From: Silicimonas sp.
GTDB lineage: Bacteria > Pseudomonadota > Alphaproteobacteria > Rhodobacterales > Rhodobacteraceae
Direction of reading: 5' to 3'
NCBI GenBank assembly: GCA_022826205.1
Contig: JAJDVJ010000012.1
Span: 1-64,000 of the forward strand
Length of the DNA stretch: 64,000 nucleotides
Positions 31,435-40,254 of the stretch are shown here, in pieces; the stretch's first letter is position 1; each line of letters starts with the position of its first letter. The notes beneath the pieces are model-generated. The model was not told the DNA's origin and ran no database searches. It saw only the letters and a program-made list of their open reading frames with translations. A program made the position numbers and the translations under genes.

Positions 31435-32379
31435 CTACATGCCCAATGCCAGTCTGTCGGCAAGGAAACCTTCGATCAGGAACCGCGCGATGGATCCCTT
31501 GCGAGCCGCCTTCATGCTTGGGTTGTCACCTGCCAAAACCTGCATCATTTCCTCGCGCGTGACCCATTTCGCATCCTCGATTTCATCGGCCTGGATGCAG
31601 ATGGAATCGGTCAGCGCAATCCCATGGCAACCGATCATCAAGGATGTCGGAAAAGGCCATGGTTGCGAGGCCAGGTATCGAACTTCGCCCACCTCGATTC
31701 CAGCCTCCTCTCCGACCTCGCGGCGTACGGCGGCCTCGATCGTCTCGCCAGGCTCCATGAACCCTGCCAGAAGGGAGTACATTCCCTCTGGCCAGAAGCC
31801 GGACCTTCCCATCAAGACCGAGTTGCCACTAGTGATCAGCATGATCACCACCGGATCGGTTCGAGGAAAGTGCTGACCCTCGCAGACGGGGCAATTCCGC
31901 TGCCAACCCGCCATTGCCATCTTGCTCGGAGCACCGCAACGCGCGCAGAACCGATGCGCTCGATGCCATTCGAGAAGCGCTTTGCCGATCACGACAAGTT
32001 CGGCATCGCGGACGGAAAGGCGTGTCATGTTCTGGCGCAAGTCGGCGAACGCGCATCCATTGGCAAGTTCCGGGTGCTGCTGTTCCGAAGTGTCGTTGAA
32101 TGCGCCGACGCCCTCGTCGCCGCCCTCGGGCAACCAGTCCGAAATGTCTCGCGCATAGCGGGGCTCGCCCTCGTCCAATCCAAGAAAAACTGCCGGGTCG
32201 CTGGCCGCATCGAATGCCTGATGGTCAGCCGACAGGAAGACCGGTCGGCGGGTCTCCCTTTCCAGCAAGGGTTTGCCCCGCCAAAGCGGCAGCACGCACC
32301 CGTCCGGTGCGTCCGCCCTCAGGTGAACGGCCCTGTCAAGACCCGAGCCGCCGAACGTCACCGATTCCGCACACTGCAT
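31435..32379 (-). CDS. nudC: NADH pyrophosphatase NudC (NAD-RNA decapping type)
   Basis: The 314-residue Nudix hydrolase has an N-terminal NUDIX-like domain and a zinc ribbon with two pairs of cysteines (CARCG and CPVCEG, about residues 145-168). The Nudix box is GFMEPGETIEAAVRREVGEE, and the NudC-specific SQPWPFP motif follows at the normal distance. It hydrolyses NADH to NMNH and AMP, and in E. coli removes NAD caps from RNA. Length is a little above E. coli NudC (257) and normal for alphaproteobacteria. Confidence 0.94.
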   Translation of the reverse strand: MQCAESVTFGGSGLDRAVHLRADAPDGCVLPLWRGKPLLERETRRPVFLSADHQAFDAASDPAVFLGLDEGEPRYARDISDWLPEGGDEGVGAFNDTSEQQHPELANGCAFADLRQNMTRLSVRDAELVVIGKALLEWHRAHRFCARCGAPSKMAMAGWQRNCPVCEGQHFPRTDPVVIMLITSGNSVLMGRSGFWPEGMYSLLAGFMEPGETIEAAVRREVGEEAGIEVGEVRYLASQPWPFPTSLMIGCHGIALTDSICIQADEIEDAKWVTREEMMQVLAGDNPSMKAARKGSIARFLIEGFLADRLALGM

Positions 32380-32521
32380 TCCAGATCGTTCCCTCCCGCA
32401 GCCGATGTGCCACGCGACCGGCAGATTGGCAAACCGGGGGTGCAGTTAACAGTGTCCGACACCTCGTTTCGCACGAACTTCATCTTCGCCCTCTTTGAAT
32501 CCCGATGAAGGAGAGACGCGC

Positions 32522-32641
32522 ATGCTTGCACACAGCGCACCAGCGCCATTCGACAGGACGGTGCAGCCGGCAATCTATGCGGCACCCGTCGCCTGCTGCA
32601 CAGCAACCAGTTCCAGCAAGGAAAATGACCGGCACCGATGA
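32522..32641 (+). CDS. Possible short ORF (39 residues) of unknown function
   Basis: GGAGAG followed by an ATG at 32522 opens a 39-codon frame starting MLAHSAPAPFDRTVQPAIYA. It lies in the gap between nudC and ffs, on the strand opposite to both. It has a good ribosome binding site but no recognised family, so chance is quite possible. Confidence 0.25.
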   Translation: MLAHSAPAPFDRTVQPAIYAAPVACCTATSSSKENDRHR

Positions 32642-32661
32642 GATTGCAGACATGGAAGGAG

Positions 32662-32759
32662 GCGAGAGGTTGGACAACGACCCAAGCGTGGCTCGTTACG
32701 GCTGCTTCCTTCCGGACCTGACCGGGTTGGCGAGGCGCTCGCCCGCGCCAACCTCTCAA
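32662..32759 (-). ncRNA. ffs: 4.5S signal recognition particle RNA
   Basis: On the minus strand the universal SRP domain IV core is present, including GGTCAGGTCC followed by GGAAGGAAGCAGCC, which binds Ffh (plus-strand positions 32700-32723). The ends GAGAGGTTGG (32748-32757 on the complement) and CCAACCTCTC (32664-32673) pair perfectly, closing a hairpin RNA of about 98 bases, the small bacterial type without an Alu domain. Coordinates are approximate by a few bases at each end. Overlapping open frames here are spurious. Confidence 0.93.
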
Positions 32760-32765
32760 GATCAT

Positions 32766-32794
32766 CATATAGCGCCTTCAGCCTACGTGCGCAA
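32766..32794 (-). promoter_or_regulatory. Promoter of the SRP RNA gene
   Basis: On the minus strand TTGCGC (32794-32789) and TATATG (32771-32766) are separated by exactly 17 bases, and the RNA 5' end lies about seven bases further on. The spacing and the fit with the folded RNA support a real sigma-70-type promoter. It lies just outside the phosphatase gene end. Confidence 0.65.
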
Positions 32795-32820
32795 GGAAGC
32801 AGGGGGCGCGGGAAAACGCA

Positions 32821-33315
32821 TCATTCGCGGCCTGAACCCAAGGCCGCCCAAGCCATTTGAGCGGCGGTCTCGACGGCACAGGGCCTGACGGAACGAAGCC
32901 GCGCCAGCGCCGCATCGACGTCCTCGCCGGCTTCCACCATCAGTCGCAAAAGCGCCATCCCCGAACGCCCGCATCCACCGAAGCAATGCGCCAGGACCCG
33001 GCCGCCGCCATCAAGGGCGCGATGCGCGGACTCCGACGCCTCCGGCCAAAGTGCGCAGGTCTCCGGCGGGGGTGCACCAAGATCGGTGACGGGCAAGTGC
33101 CGCCAGTGCACGCCCGCAGCCTCGAGGTCCTTACCCATGGCCGACGCACCCGCGAACTCCAGTTCGTGGCTGCCGGTCATCGTCAGGACCACGTCCGCGC
33201 CCCAGGAAATGATCGTCGTCAAGTCTCCAGAGCAGCTCCCACCTCGGCCGGGCATCGGCGCGATGCCGATCATCCCATGCCCAAGCGGCAGTTCCGCGAT
33301 CATGTATTCAGCCAA
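32821..33315 (-). CDS. Dual-specificity/tyrosine phosphatase-like protein
   Basis: This 164-residue protein carries the cysteine-phosphatase loop HCFGGCGRSG (HCx5R, about residues 108-117), preceded by HRALDGGGRVLAHC and with an upstream Asp in HLPVTDLGAPPP that could be the general acid. It is small and has no other domain. Substrates could be phosphotyrosine, phosphoserine or a small phosphorylated molecule. Its start overlaps the stop of the ankyrin protein by 8 bases, so the two are very likely made together. Confidence 0.85.
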   Translation of the reverse strand: MAEYMIAELPLGHGMIGIAPMPGRGGSCSGDLTTIISWGADVVLTMTGSHELEFAGASAMGKDLEAAGVHWRHLPVTDLGAPPPETCALWPEASESAHRALDGGGRVLAHCFGGCGRSGMALLRLMVEAGEDVDAALARLRSVRPCAVETAAQMAWAALGSGRE

Positions 33316-34834
33316 GGCGATCCTCCGTCACTTGATCCGGGTGCTCCTCCGCCCAGTTGCTCAAGAACTCCGCCATCTCGATTTCTCCGGCGAATTCAAC
33401 CTCCTGCCGCCGGAGCGGAACTCCAGCTTCCAGGGCAAGGCGAGCACAGGCAACGTGATCACGCTTGCGTCCTCCGGGCGCATTTTCCGAACCATGGACT
33501 ATCGTCGACATAAGATCCCCGCCATATCCGTTTACGTGATTCAAGCTGACCCCCAAGGACAAGAGGTACGCCATGACGTCAGGAATCCCTTCCCAACCTG
33601 CCACGTGCACGGGCGTCAGCCCCTGCGGATCCGGCCGATCATGAGGAAGGCCGACTTCCACCAATGCCTTCGTGCGGCGCAGAGCGTGCGGCAGGTGGAC
33701 CTGGGACCGGATCATGTCGCGGGTCGGTTCCGGCAGGTGTTCAGGATCGATCCGGCGCAACCCTCGGCCGGCAACCGCATTCGCAATCGCGGCCTCCTCG
33801 CGTCCAAGGTCGACCCTGCAACTCCGCGACGCCATTTCTTCGGCGGCTCCGTCATTGCCGAACATCCGCGCAAGCGCGTATGCGCTGTGTCCCCACGCAA
33901 TCTCGTCCGGATTCCCGCCTGCGTCTAGAAGTCTGGCCACGATCCGGCGAGAGCAAAGCCGCCGCGCCGCTTGATGAAGCGCCGGGATCACGAAAGGCGC
34001 CTCGCCTGAAGATTCCGGCCAGTGAATGGATTCGTTTGGATCGGCTCCGCCCGCAAGAAGCACTTCCACCATCTCCGGATCGTTGAAATCAAGGGCGCGC
34101 GGCAGAGCGTTTGTCCGCGCTGTCCGCGCACCGTGGTCCAGAAGGAGCCGCAGGGCGGGCGCGCCGATTTCGCAGGCATGATAGAGCGACTCCCCGTCAT
34201 TGGGGTCCGCCCCGTTTTCCAGAAGCCACGCGGCCAGCCGCAGGTTCGATGCATGCCCGACGGCACCGTAAAGTGCGGAAAGCGGGTTCCCTGGCATCTG
34301 CTCGTATGAATCGTTGGCGTTTGCACCGGACGCCTTCAGCGCCTCAGCAGTTGCCAGCATGTCCTCCTCCGAACCGCCGTGACGCCACCACCGGGAAAAC
34401 GTCAGATGCAGAATCGGCGTTCTCGGCCCAAGAATGGGTTCACTCGCAGCTTTCGGTCTGGCCTCGAGCGCCTCGCGTACGCCCCCAACATCGTACATGG
34501 CACACATGATTCCGAGATTGTCCCGCCTGAGATCCGGTGCGACCTCCAGGAGGTGTTCGACCCGCCATCCTTGCCCATGAAACAGCGCCATCTTGAGGCG
34601 GTCGAGTTTCTCGGCCCGGTCCATGGCCCCCGCCTCGGCTGCAAACTTGAGATCCGACCAACTTGAATATCCGGCTTCTCTTGCCAGAACGCGCAATGCA
34701 TCGACATGGCTGACTGCCTTCGGATCGGTCCCAAGAACCGCCTCTGCACGGGCCAGCGCATCACGATCTCCTGCCGTGCAGGCACTCCTGAGCGCCATTG
34801 CGTCACGGCGCATGCGAATGACAGAAATCGCCAT
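33308..34834 (-). CDS. Ankyrin-repeat protein
   Basis: This 508-residue, probably cytoplasmic protein has no signal peptide or membrane segment. Ankyrin-like repeats are visible, such as LAAWLLENGADPNDGESLYH, VEVLLAGGADPNESIHW and RIVARLLDAGGNPDE, and further ones near the C-terminus (LTPVHVAGWEGIPDVMAYLL). It begins MAISVIRMRRDAMALRSACT; AAGGAGAG lies about 7 bases upstream of 34834, while a longer frame to 34978 lacks such a site. Ankyrin arrays bind partner proteins, and the overlapping phosphatase is the obvious candidate. No enzyme domain was seen. Confidence 0.88.
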   Translation of the reverse strand: MAISVIRMRRDAMALRSACTAGDRDALARAEAVLGTDPKAVSHVDALRVLAREAGYSSWSDLKFAAEAGAMDRAEKLDRLKMALFHGQGWRVEHLLEVAPDLRRDNLGIMCAMYDVGGVREALEARPKAASEPILGPRTPILHLTFSRWWRHGGSEEDMLATAEALKASGANANDSYEQMPGNPLSALYGAVGHASNLRLAAWLLENGADPNDGESLYHACEIGAPALRLLLDHGARTARTNALPRALDFNDPEMVEVLLAGGADPNESIHWPESSGEAPFVIPALHQAARRLCSRRIVARLLDAGGNPDEIAWGHSAYALARMFGNDGAAEEMASRSCRVDLGREEAAIANAVAGRGLRRIDPEHLPEPTRDMIRSQVHLPHALRRTKALVEVGLPHDRPDPQGLTPVHVAGWEGIPDVMAYLLSLGVSLNHVNGYGGDLMSTIVHGSENAPGGRKRDHVACARLALEAGVPLRRQEVEFAGEIEMAEFLSNWAEEHPDQVTEDRLG

Positions 34835-35044
34835 CGGGTCTCTCCTTACTGGCCACGTGATCCGCCGAAACGGGCATGAGAAGTGCCGGCGAATGTCAAG
34901 CGTCAGACTCGATGATGCCGACATCGGCTTTCCGAGAATCCGAGTGCCTCCCTGGAGACAATGCCAGCATAGGGACACCCAGTCTCAGGACAAGAGTGGA
35001 CCCTACCCTGCGCACGGTCTACGCTTGCCCGAACCGATTCATGC

Positions 35045-36841
35045 ATGGCGCCCATGTCCGACGGCACAAACAACGAGTACCAGGTACTGGCACGGAAATA
35101 CCGTCCGGAGACCTTTGCCGATCTTGTCGGCCAAGACGCCATGGTGCGCACGCTCAGCAATGCATTCGACGCAGACCGCATCGCTCAGGCCTTCATTCTC
35201 ACGGGCATACGAGGCACCGGGAAGACCACGACGGCGCGGATCATCGCCAAGGGCATGAACTGCATTGGTCCAGACGGCAACGGCGTTCCGACAGTATCGC
35301 CTTGCGGCACCTGCGAGCATTGCGTGGCCATTGCGCAGGGTCGGCATGTCGACGTCCTCGAACTGGACGCGGCCTCGCGCACGGGCGTGAACGACATTCG
35401 CGAGATCATTGAGAGCGTGCACTACCGTGCCGCCTCGGCCCGATACAAGATTTACATTCTCGACGAAGTTCACATGCTCTCGACGAGTGCCTTCAACGCG
35501 CTACTGAAGACGCTGGAAGAGCCGCCCGGCCATGTGAAGTTCATATTCGCGACCACGGAGATTCGAAAGGTGCCGGTCACCGTCCTCTCTCGATGCCAGC
35601 GCTTCGACCTTCGCAGGATCGATCCCGAGACAATGATGGAATTGCTCCGCCGAATCGCGACCGCCGAGAAGGCCGAGATCACCGATGAAGCGCTTGCACT
35701 TGTGACGCGCGCCGCGGAGGGATCGGCTCGAGACGCGACATCGCTCCTTGATCAGGCGATCAGCGATCGAACCCAGGCAACGGATGTGGATCAGGTTCGC
35801 GCAATGATCGGGCTTGCAGATCGTGGCCGCGTTCTGGATCTCTTCGAACTCATCATGACGGGTGACGCGGCCGGCGCATTGGCCGAGCTCTCCGCGCAAT
35901 ACTCTGACGGCGCGGATCCGATGGCAGTCCTCCGTGACATCGCCGAAGTTACCCATTGGATCAGCGTCATCCGCATCACTCCAGCGACAGTCAACGATCC
36001 CACGGTGGCACCGGAGGAGCGCACACGGGGCAGTGCGTTGGCCGACAAGCTACCCATGCCGGTTCTGTCTCGAATGTGGCAAATGGCGCTGAAGGCGCTT
36101 GAGGAAGTGGGGAATGCGCCCGATGCCATGATGGCTGCGGAAATGGCCGTGATCAGGATGACGCATGTTGCCGATCTTCCGACTCCGGGCGACCTCGTTG
36201 CAAAGCTGACGGATCCCGTTTCTTCCCCTGCTCCGCCCCCACCGTCCTCCACATCACCACCATCAGTTTCTGGCGGGGCAGAAAGCGGCCCGGCACAGGG
36301 CCCAGGCACGACCGCAGCGGCGCCCCGTGCCGCAGGCACACCCTCATCAGGCGGAGCCGTGGCTGCTGCCCGGCCAGCGCTTGTCCCGGAGTCGGAAAGT
36401 GCCCTCGCCCGGTTCCCGACGTTCACGCATGTGTTCGACCTAATACGCGCGAATCGCGAAATGAAGCTCTGCATCGAGGTGGAGGAGGATCTGCGGTTGG
36501 TCTCTTATCGACCTGGCCGCATCGAGTTCGAACCAGGGCCGAAGGCAGCCCGGGATCTGGCGCAAAGGCTGGGCCAATGCCTGCAGAGCTGGACAGGCGT
36601 CCGCTGGACGGTTTCAGTTACAGCGTCGGGTGGCCAGCCCACCATTTCCGAAACGCGAAACGCGGCGACCGACCGACTCAAGGCCGACGCCAGAGAGAAC
36701 GAAACGGTCGCTGCAATCCTGTCGGCGTTCCCGAGTGCCAGAATCGGGGACCTCCAGACCGCCGAAGCCCTCTCTGCTTCCGCCGCCGAAAGTGCCCTCG
36801 ATGAGGTCGAAGAAGAATGGGATCCCTTCGAGGAAGGCTGA
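35045..36841 (+). CDS. dnaX: DNA polymerase III subunit gamma/tau
   Basis: This 598-residue clamp-loader subunit has P-loop GIRGTGKTTTARIIAKGM, a zinc site (Cys in GMNCIGPDG and CGTCEHC), and the sensor region FIFATTEIRKVPVTVLSRCQ. The AAA+ core (about 1-370) is followed by a Pro/Ala/Ser-rich linker and a C-terminal tau domain. The start could also be the ATG at 35054 (MSDGTNNEYQVLARKYRP), which begins closer to the conserved region. No obvious frameshift site for gamma was identified. It is close to ffs and to ybaB-recR, a common grouping. Confidence 0.95.
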   Translation: MAPMSDGTNNEYQVLARKYRPETFADLVGQDAMVRTLSNAFDADRIAQAFILTGIRGTGKTTTARIIAKGMNCIGPDGNGVPTVSPCGTCEHCVAIAQGRHVDVLELDAASRTGVNDIREIIESVHYRAASARYKIYILDEVHMLSTSAFNALLKTLEEPPGHVKFIFATTEIRKVPVTVLSRCQRFDLRRIDPETMMELLRRIATAEKAEITDEALALVTRAAEGSARDATSLLDQAISDRTQATDVDQVRAMIGLADRGRVLDLFELIMTGDAAGALAELSAQYSDGADPMAVLRDIAEVTHWISVIRITPATVNDPTVAPEERTRGSALADKLPMPVLSRMWQMALKALEEVGNAPDAMMAAEMAVIRMTHVADLPTPGDLVAKLTDPVSSPAPPPPSSTSPPSVSGGAESGPAQGPGTTAAAPRAAGTPSSGGAVAAARPALVPESESALARFPTFTHVFDLIRANREMKLCIEVEEDLRLVSYRPGRIEFEPGPKAARDLAQRLGQCLQSWTGVRWTVSVTASGGQPTISETRNAATDRLKADARENETVAAILSAFPSARIGDLQTAEALSASAAESALDEVEEEWDPFEEG

Positions 36842-36868
36842 TTCCACTTTTCCCGCTGTGGCGCATGA

Positions 36869-37300
36869 TCAGGCGTTCAGGATATCGACACTCCTTCCGG
36901 CCACGTCCGAAGCATTGCGCCTCGCGAACTTCACGCCGTCGGCCTCGGCCATCGCTGCCAAGTGCGCGTGGATCACCGGAACAGGTCTAATTGCATCGAG
37001 TTTTCCCCGTTCCTTGGCTACCGCCGTGCTGACTGACGGCATGCGACCCGAAAGGCCCAGGACGAGCTTGTCTTGCCAACCCGTCGTGAAAGCGATGCCG
37101 AGGACCGTGAAGGGGGCCGGTGTTGTGTTGGCATCTATGTAATGTAGGGGCCTGGCCAGTTGCACCTGCGGCAATGTCGAATCCTTGGGGTGATCTCTGT
37201 CAGCCGCACGTTCGACTGAGACAGAACTTCGCAATGCGGTGTCATTTGGGAATTCGTCTTGCAGAAGAGATGCTCGACGCCTGGCCTGCCGCGGCACCAC
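36869..37300 (-). CDS. Unrecognised ORF of 143 residues
   Basis: This open frame lies between dnaX and the MFS gene. Its N-terminal third is arginine-rich and unlike a normal protein start, while the C-terminal half (FTVLGIAFTTGWQDKLVLGL, KLDAIRPVPVIHAHLAAMAE) looks more like a folded protein. No family was recognised. It may be a degenerate gene, or a real one with a later start. Nothing else was seen in this 490-base gap. Confidence 0.3.
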   Translation of the reverse strand: MVPRQARRRASLLQDEFPNDTALRSSVSVERAADRDHPKDSTLPQVQLARPLHYIDANTTPAPFTVLGIAFTTGWQDKLVLGLSGRMPSVSTAVAKERGKLDAIRPVPVIHAHLAAMAEADGVKFARRNASDVAGRSVDILNA

Positions 37301-37329
37301 GCATTTTCTCCGGGCCTTCGGTGCTTTGC

Positions 37330-38544
37330 CTAATTTCCGGGCGACGCCGCCGCTTCCGCCGCCCGCTGGGAATCGGCCCGGATGTGCCTGGGCAGAAGCA
37401 CCGCTGCAATCAGGATGATTAGCGCAGTCAGCGCGAGGCCAGGAAACTGCGCCTCGAAGCCAATCCCTCGCTTGTGCAACAGGGCAATCAGGGGAACGGC
37501 GATCGATCCGATGCCCAGTGACAGGACGTACTCCACCGAAAAAGCCCGTGAGCGAATGCCGTGATCAAGATATCGGCCGAGCAACCACGACGTCACGGGA
37601 ATTTCCGCAAAGATGAAGGTCACGAGCAACAACGCGAGGGCCAGAGCCATCCAACCCGAGGCATATGCCAGCAGCATCAGCAGCATCGCCTGGAATGCCA
37701 GCAGCACGACAAGCACGGAACGCGCGCCAACCCGATCAAGCAGTTCGCCAACAGGCAACTGCGCGAAGGCGGCTACGGCAAAGACCAGACCTGCGGAAGC
37801 GCCGATCCAAGCCAAATCGTCACCTGCGCCGACCAGCCTTTCGTCGAAGAACTTCGGCAGCGAGATCGTGACAGCGTTGAAGATCAGCCCGCCGAACAGG
37901 GCGATCACGCAAACGATCCCGAAGACTGTCACCTGCGTCCCGCGATCGCATTTCAGCGCAGCGCGGGGATCCGCGTGAACGGCGGGTTGCGCTGCGTCTG
38001 GCGTCGTCCGGTTGCGCTTCAGCAACAGCAGGCCGATCAGAACCGAAAGTGCTCCGGGCAGGACAAAAGCCCACTTCCATCCCAAGAACCCGGCAAGCAG
38101 CCCTGTCACCACAGCGGCACCGGCCAACCCCATGTTCCCGAAGACCCCGTTGACGGCCAGAGCACGACCCGTGCGCAACCCTATGTGCGTGATATGGGCC
38201 AACCCGACCGGGTGATAAATTGCCGCGAAGAGCCCGAGTGAGGCGAGTCCGAACGACATTGCCAAGGGGCCGTCCGACATCGCGATCCAGAGACTGGACC
38301 CGCCGCAGCCCAGGAAGAATATCGCGATCAGCATCATGCGATCGACGGTGTCGCCGAGCCAGCCGGCCGGGAGCGTTCCGAGAGCAAACATCACGTACAT
38401 CGGCGTGCCGAGCACAAGGACGTCGGCGTAACCCATGTTCCATGACGGAGCGATGGCCAGTGCAGCCGTCGGAAAGATCAGCAGGAAAAAGTGATCAAAG
38501 AAATGCGCGAGGTTCAGGAATCGAAGGGCTTCACTGCGGGACAT
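37330..38544 (-). CDS. Major facilitator superfamily transporter
   Basis: This 404-residue membrane protein has twelve likely helices. It shows the MFS loop signature GWLGDTVDRMMLIAIFFLGC after the second helix, and a similar one in the second half (GELLDRVGARSVLVVLLAF). The substrate is unknown; it resembles small drug or metabolite exporters. It is on the minus strand, inserted between dnaX and ybaB-recR, which are usually close together on one strand. Confidence 0.88.
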   Translation of the reverse strand: MSRSEALRFLNLAHFFDHFFLLIFPTAALAIAPSWNMGYADVLVLGTPMYVMFALGTLPAGWLGDTVDRMMLIAIFFLGCGGSSLWIAMSDGPLAMSFGLASLGLFAAIYHPVGLAHITHIGLRTGRALAVNGVFGNMGLAGAAVVTGLLAGFLGWKWAFVLPGALSVLIGLLLLKRNRTTPDAAQPAVHADPRAALKCDRGTQVTVFGIVCVIALFGGLIFNAVTISLPKFFDERLVGAGDDLAWIGASAGLVFAVAAFAQLPVGELLDRVGARSVLVVLLAFQAMLLMLLAYASGWMALALALLLVTFIFAEIPVTSWLLGRYLDHGIRSRAFSVEYVLSLGIGSIAVPLIALLHKRGIGFEAQFPGLALTALIILIAAVLLPRHIRADSQRAAEAAASPGN

Positions 38545-38845
38545 GGACGAACCTGGAGATTTTGACCCTTAGATTGTTAAGTTCTTGCATAGGTCTTGAA
38601 TCGACTCGCCGTCAAGCGCGCTTGTTCGCGCCGAATCGAGGCCGCAGCGGCAGAACGATCCCCTGACGCTTTCATCGTTTGCGCCACGCAGCAACTGCTG
38701 ATGCTCTTGCCGCATGCAATCCTGATGCCCGGTCCCGAAAATGCGTCCGGCGCGGCGCGACGCGTCCTCGACTTCATCATCACTGGACCTTGCCGTGCAA
38801 CGCCCAGCAAAATATCAAGCAGTAAGCGCAATCGGGAGACAGAAC
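38545..38845. other. 300-base gap before ybaB with no supported gene
   Basis: The divergent space between the MFS gene and ybaB contains only overlapping short frames, and the plus frame simply extends ybaB upstream without a good start. A promoter for ybaB-TraB-recR is expected here, but no clear -35/-10 pair was found. Confidence 0.35.
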
Positions 38846-39190
38846 ATGATCAAGCCCCTCGGCACGCTCGGCGACATGGGAAAGATGCTGAAAGCCGCGC
38901 AGGAAATGCAGTCCAGGATGGCCGAGCTTCAGGACGAACTCGACTCCTTGACCGTTACCGGGGAAAGCGGTGCCGGGCTCGTCAAGGCCACGGCGACTGC
39001 CAAAGGCAGTCTCAAGGCGCTCGACATCGACTCCTCGATCTTCAATCCCGATGAAAAGGAAGTTGTGGAGGACCTGATAGTTGCCGCCGTCAAGGACGCC
39101 CAGGAAAAGGCTGCTGCGAAGGGTCAGGATGAGATGAGGAAGCTGACCGAAAGCATGGGCCTCCCGGCGGGCATTAACCTGCCTTTCTGA
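38846..39190 (+). CDS. ybaB: YbaB/EbfC-family nucleoid-associated protein
   Basis: This 114-residue DNA-binding protein has the family pattern MLKAAQEMQSRMAELQDELD at the N-terminus, a central beta hairpin (SLTVTGESGAGLVKATATAK), and the closing MGLPAGINLPF. It forms dimers with flanking helices ('tweezers'). The ATG at 38846 has GGGAG at 7 bases. It is followed by a TraB/GumN-like gene and recR on the same strand. Confidence 0.94.
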   Translation: MIKPLGTLGDMGKMLKAAQEMQSRMAELQDELDSLTVTGESGAGLVKATATAKGSLKALDIDSSIFNPDEKEVVEDLIVAAVKDAQEKAAAKGQDEMRKLTESMGLPAGINLPF

Positions 39191-39195
39191 CGCTC

Positions 39196-40254
39196 GTGCT
39201 TCGACGCCCCATCTTGCTCGCGGTCTTTCTGATGGCTGCGGCAGTTGCTCCGGCCCAAGATTGGGCAACCAAGGAATCCTGCACGGTCGACCTGCCCGAA
39301 GTCCACGAGGAGGCGTTCGAACCCCCGGGTTTCGCGGTTATCGAGTCAAGGGCAGCAGGCATCGCCAACGCGACTGGGCGATTCTGGAGGGTGACTGCGC
39401 CGAACGGGGCGACCTCCCATCTTTGGGGCACCATGCCCTCGTCACACGCTATGGTCCTTGGCCTTCCACCACCGGTCCGGGATGCAATCAACCGTGCACG
39501 CACTGTTGCAATCGAGGTCGACGAAACGGCGGAAAGCCGCGAAGAGCACCGTGCCGCAATCCATTTCGAGAGCTACTACAACGAAGCCTCCGATCCGTTT
39601 GCGAGCGATGGGACAGGTGACGGCACGATAGCGGGCCTGCCACTCCATGTGTCCGACTGGATCCGTGATCGTGCACTTGACACCGGCTGGTCAGAGGACG
39701 CCGAAATTGTGCTTTCTCCGGCTGGCCTGGCTGCGATCCTTCGCTCCGAACCTTGCGAGGACTTTGCTCGCAAGGCCTTCCCGATGCAGAGCAACTACAT
39801 TCATCTCCTTGGCATTCTTGCCGGTGCCGACATCCTTGCACTCGAGAAGCCCGGCGACTTCCTTGCCGACCTGAAGGGTCGCGACGAAACTGCCGAGGCG
39901 ATCATTGCCGTCCGCGCCGCCCGACTGCACCCGGTTGCCGACAACCGGAAAAGAAGCACGCTACTCGCGCTCTATCTCCAGGGGAAAATCGGGATCATCC
40001 GCAGCTGGCAATCAGCCCAACTGCAGAATGTCCTTGGCCGGAGGGGAAGGGACGCCCTGAGAATTGCCGATGACTTCATGCTGACGTTCAGGAACAGGCG
40101 CTTTCTGGACAAGCTCGCCCCGGGATGGCCGATAGGCGACGTCTTTGTTGCCGTTGATGCAGGCCAGATTCCAGGAGAAACCGGCCTTGTTCGGATGCTC
40201 CGTGATGCGGGCCTGAACGTGCAACGCATCCATCTGGCCGGAGAGGCTCCATGA
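39196..40254 (+). CDS. TraB/GumN-family protein with signal peptide
   Basis: This 352-residue protein begins from a GTG at 39196, only 5 bases after the ybaB stop. Its N-terminus is a hydrophobic signal peptide ([19 protein letters not shown]), so it is exported. TraB/GumN features are [20 protein letters not shown] and the late [19 protein letters not shown], giving the usual two conserved motifs of this hydrolase-like fold. Two cysteines could form a disulfide in the periplasm. The function in bacteria is not established. Its last 4 bases overlap recR. Confidence 0.85.
   Translation: MLRRPILLAVFLMAAAVAPAQDWATKESCTVDLPEVHEEAFEPPGFAVIESRAAGIANATGRFWRVTAPNGATSHLWGTMPSSHAMVLGLPPPVRDAINRARTVAIEVDETAESREEHRAAIHFESYYNEASDPFASDGTGDGTIAGLPLHVSDWIRDRALDTGWSEDAEIVLSPAGLAAILRSEPCEDFARKAFPMQSNYIHLLGILAGADILALEKPGDFLADLKGRDETAEAIIAVRAARLHPVADNRKRSTLLALYLQGKIGIIRSWQSAQLQNVLGRRGRDALRIADDFMLTFRNRRFLDKLAPGWPIGDVFVAVDAGQIPGETGLVRMLRDAGLNVQRIHLAGEAP

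Noticed and set aside
32505-32888. Plus-strand frame of 127 codons across the ffs region
   Set aside because: It covers the antisense of a conserved RNA gene and the end of the phosphatase gene; composition is not protein-like.
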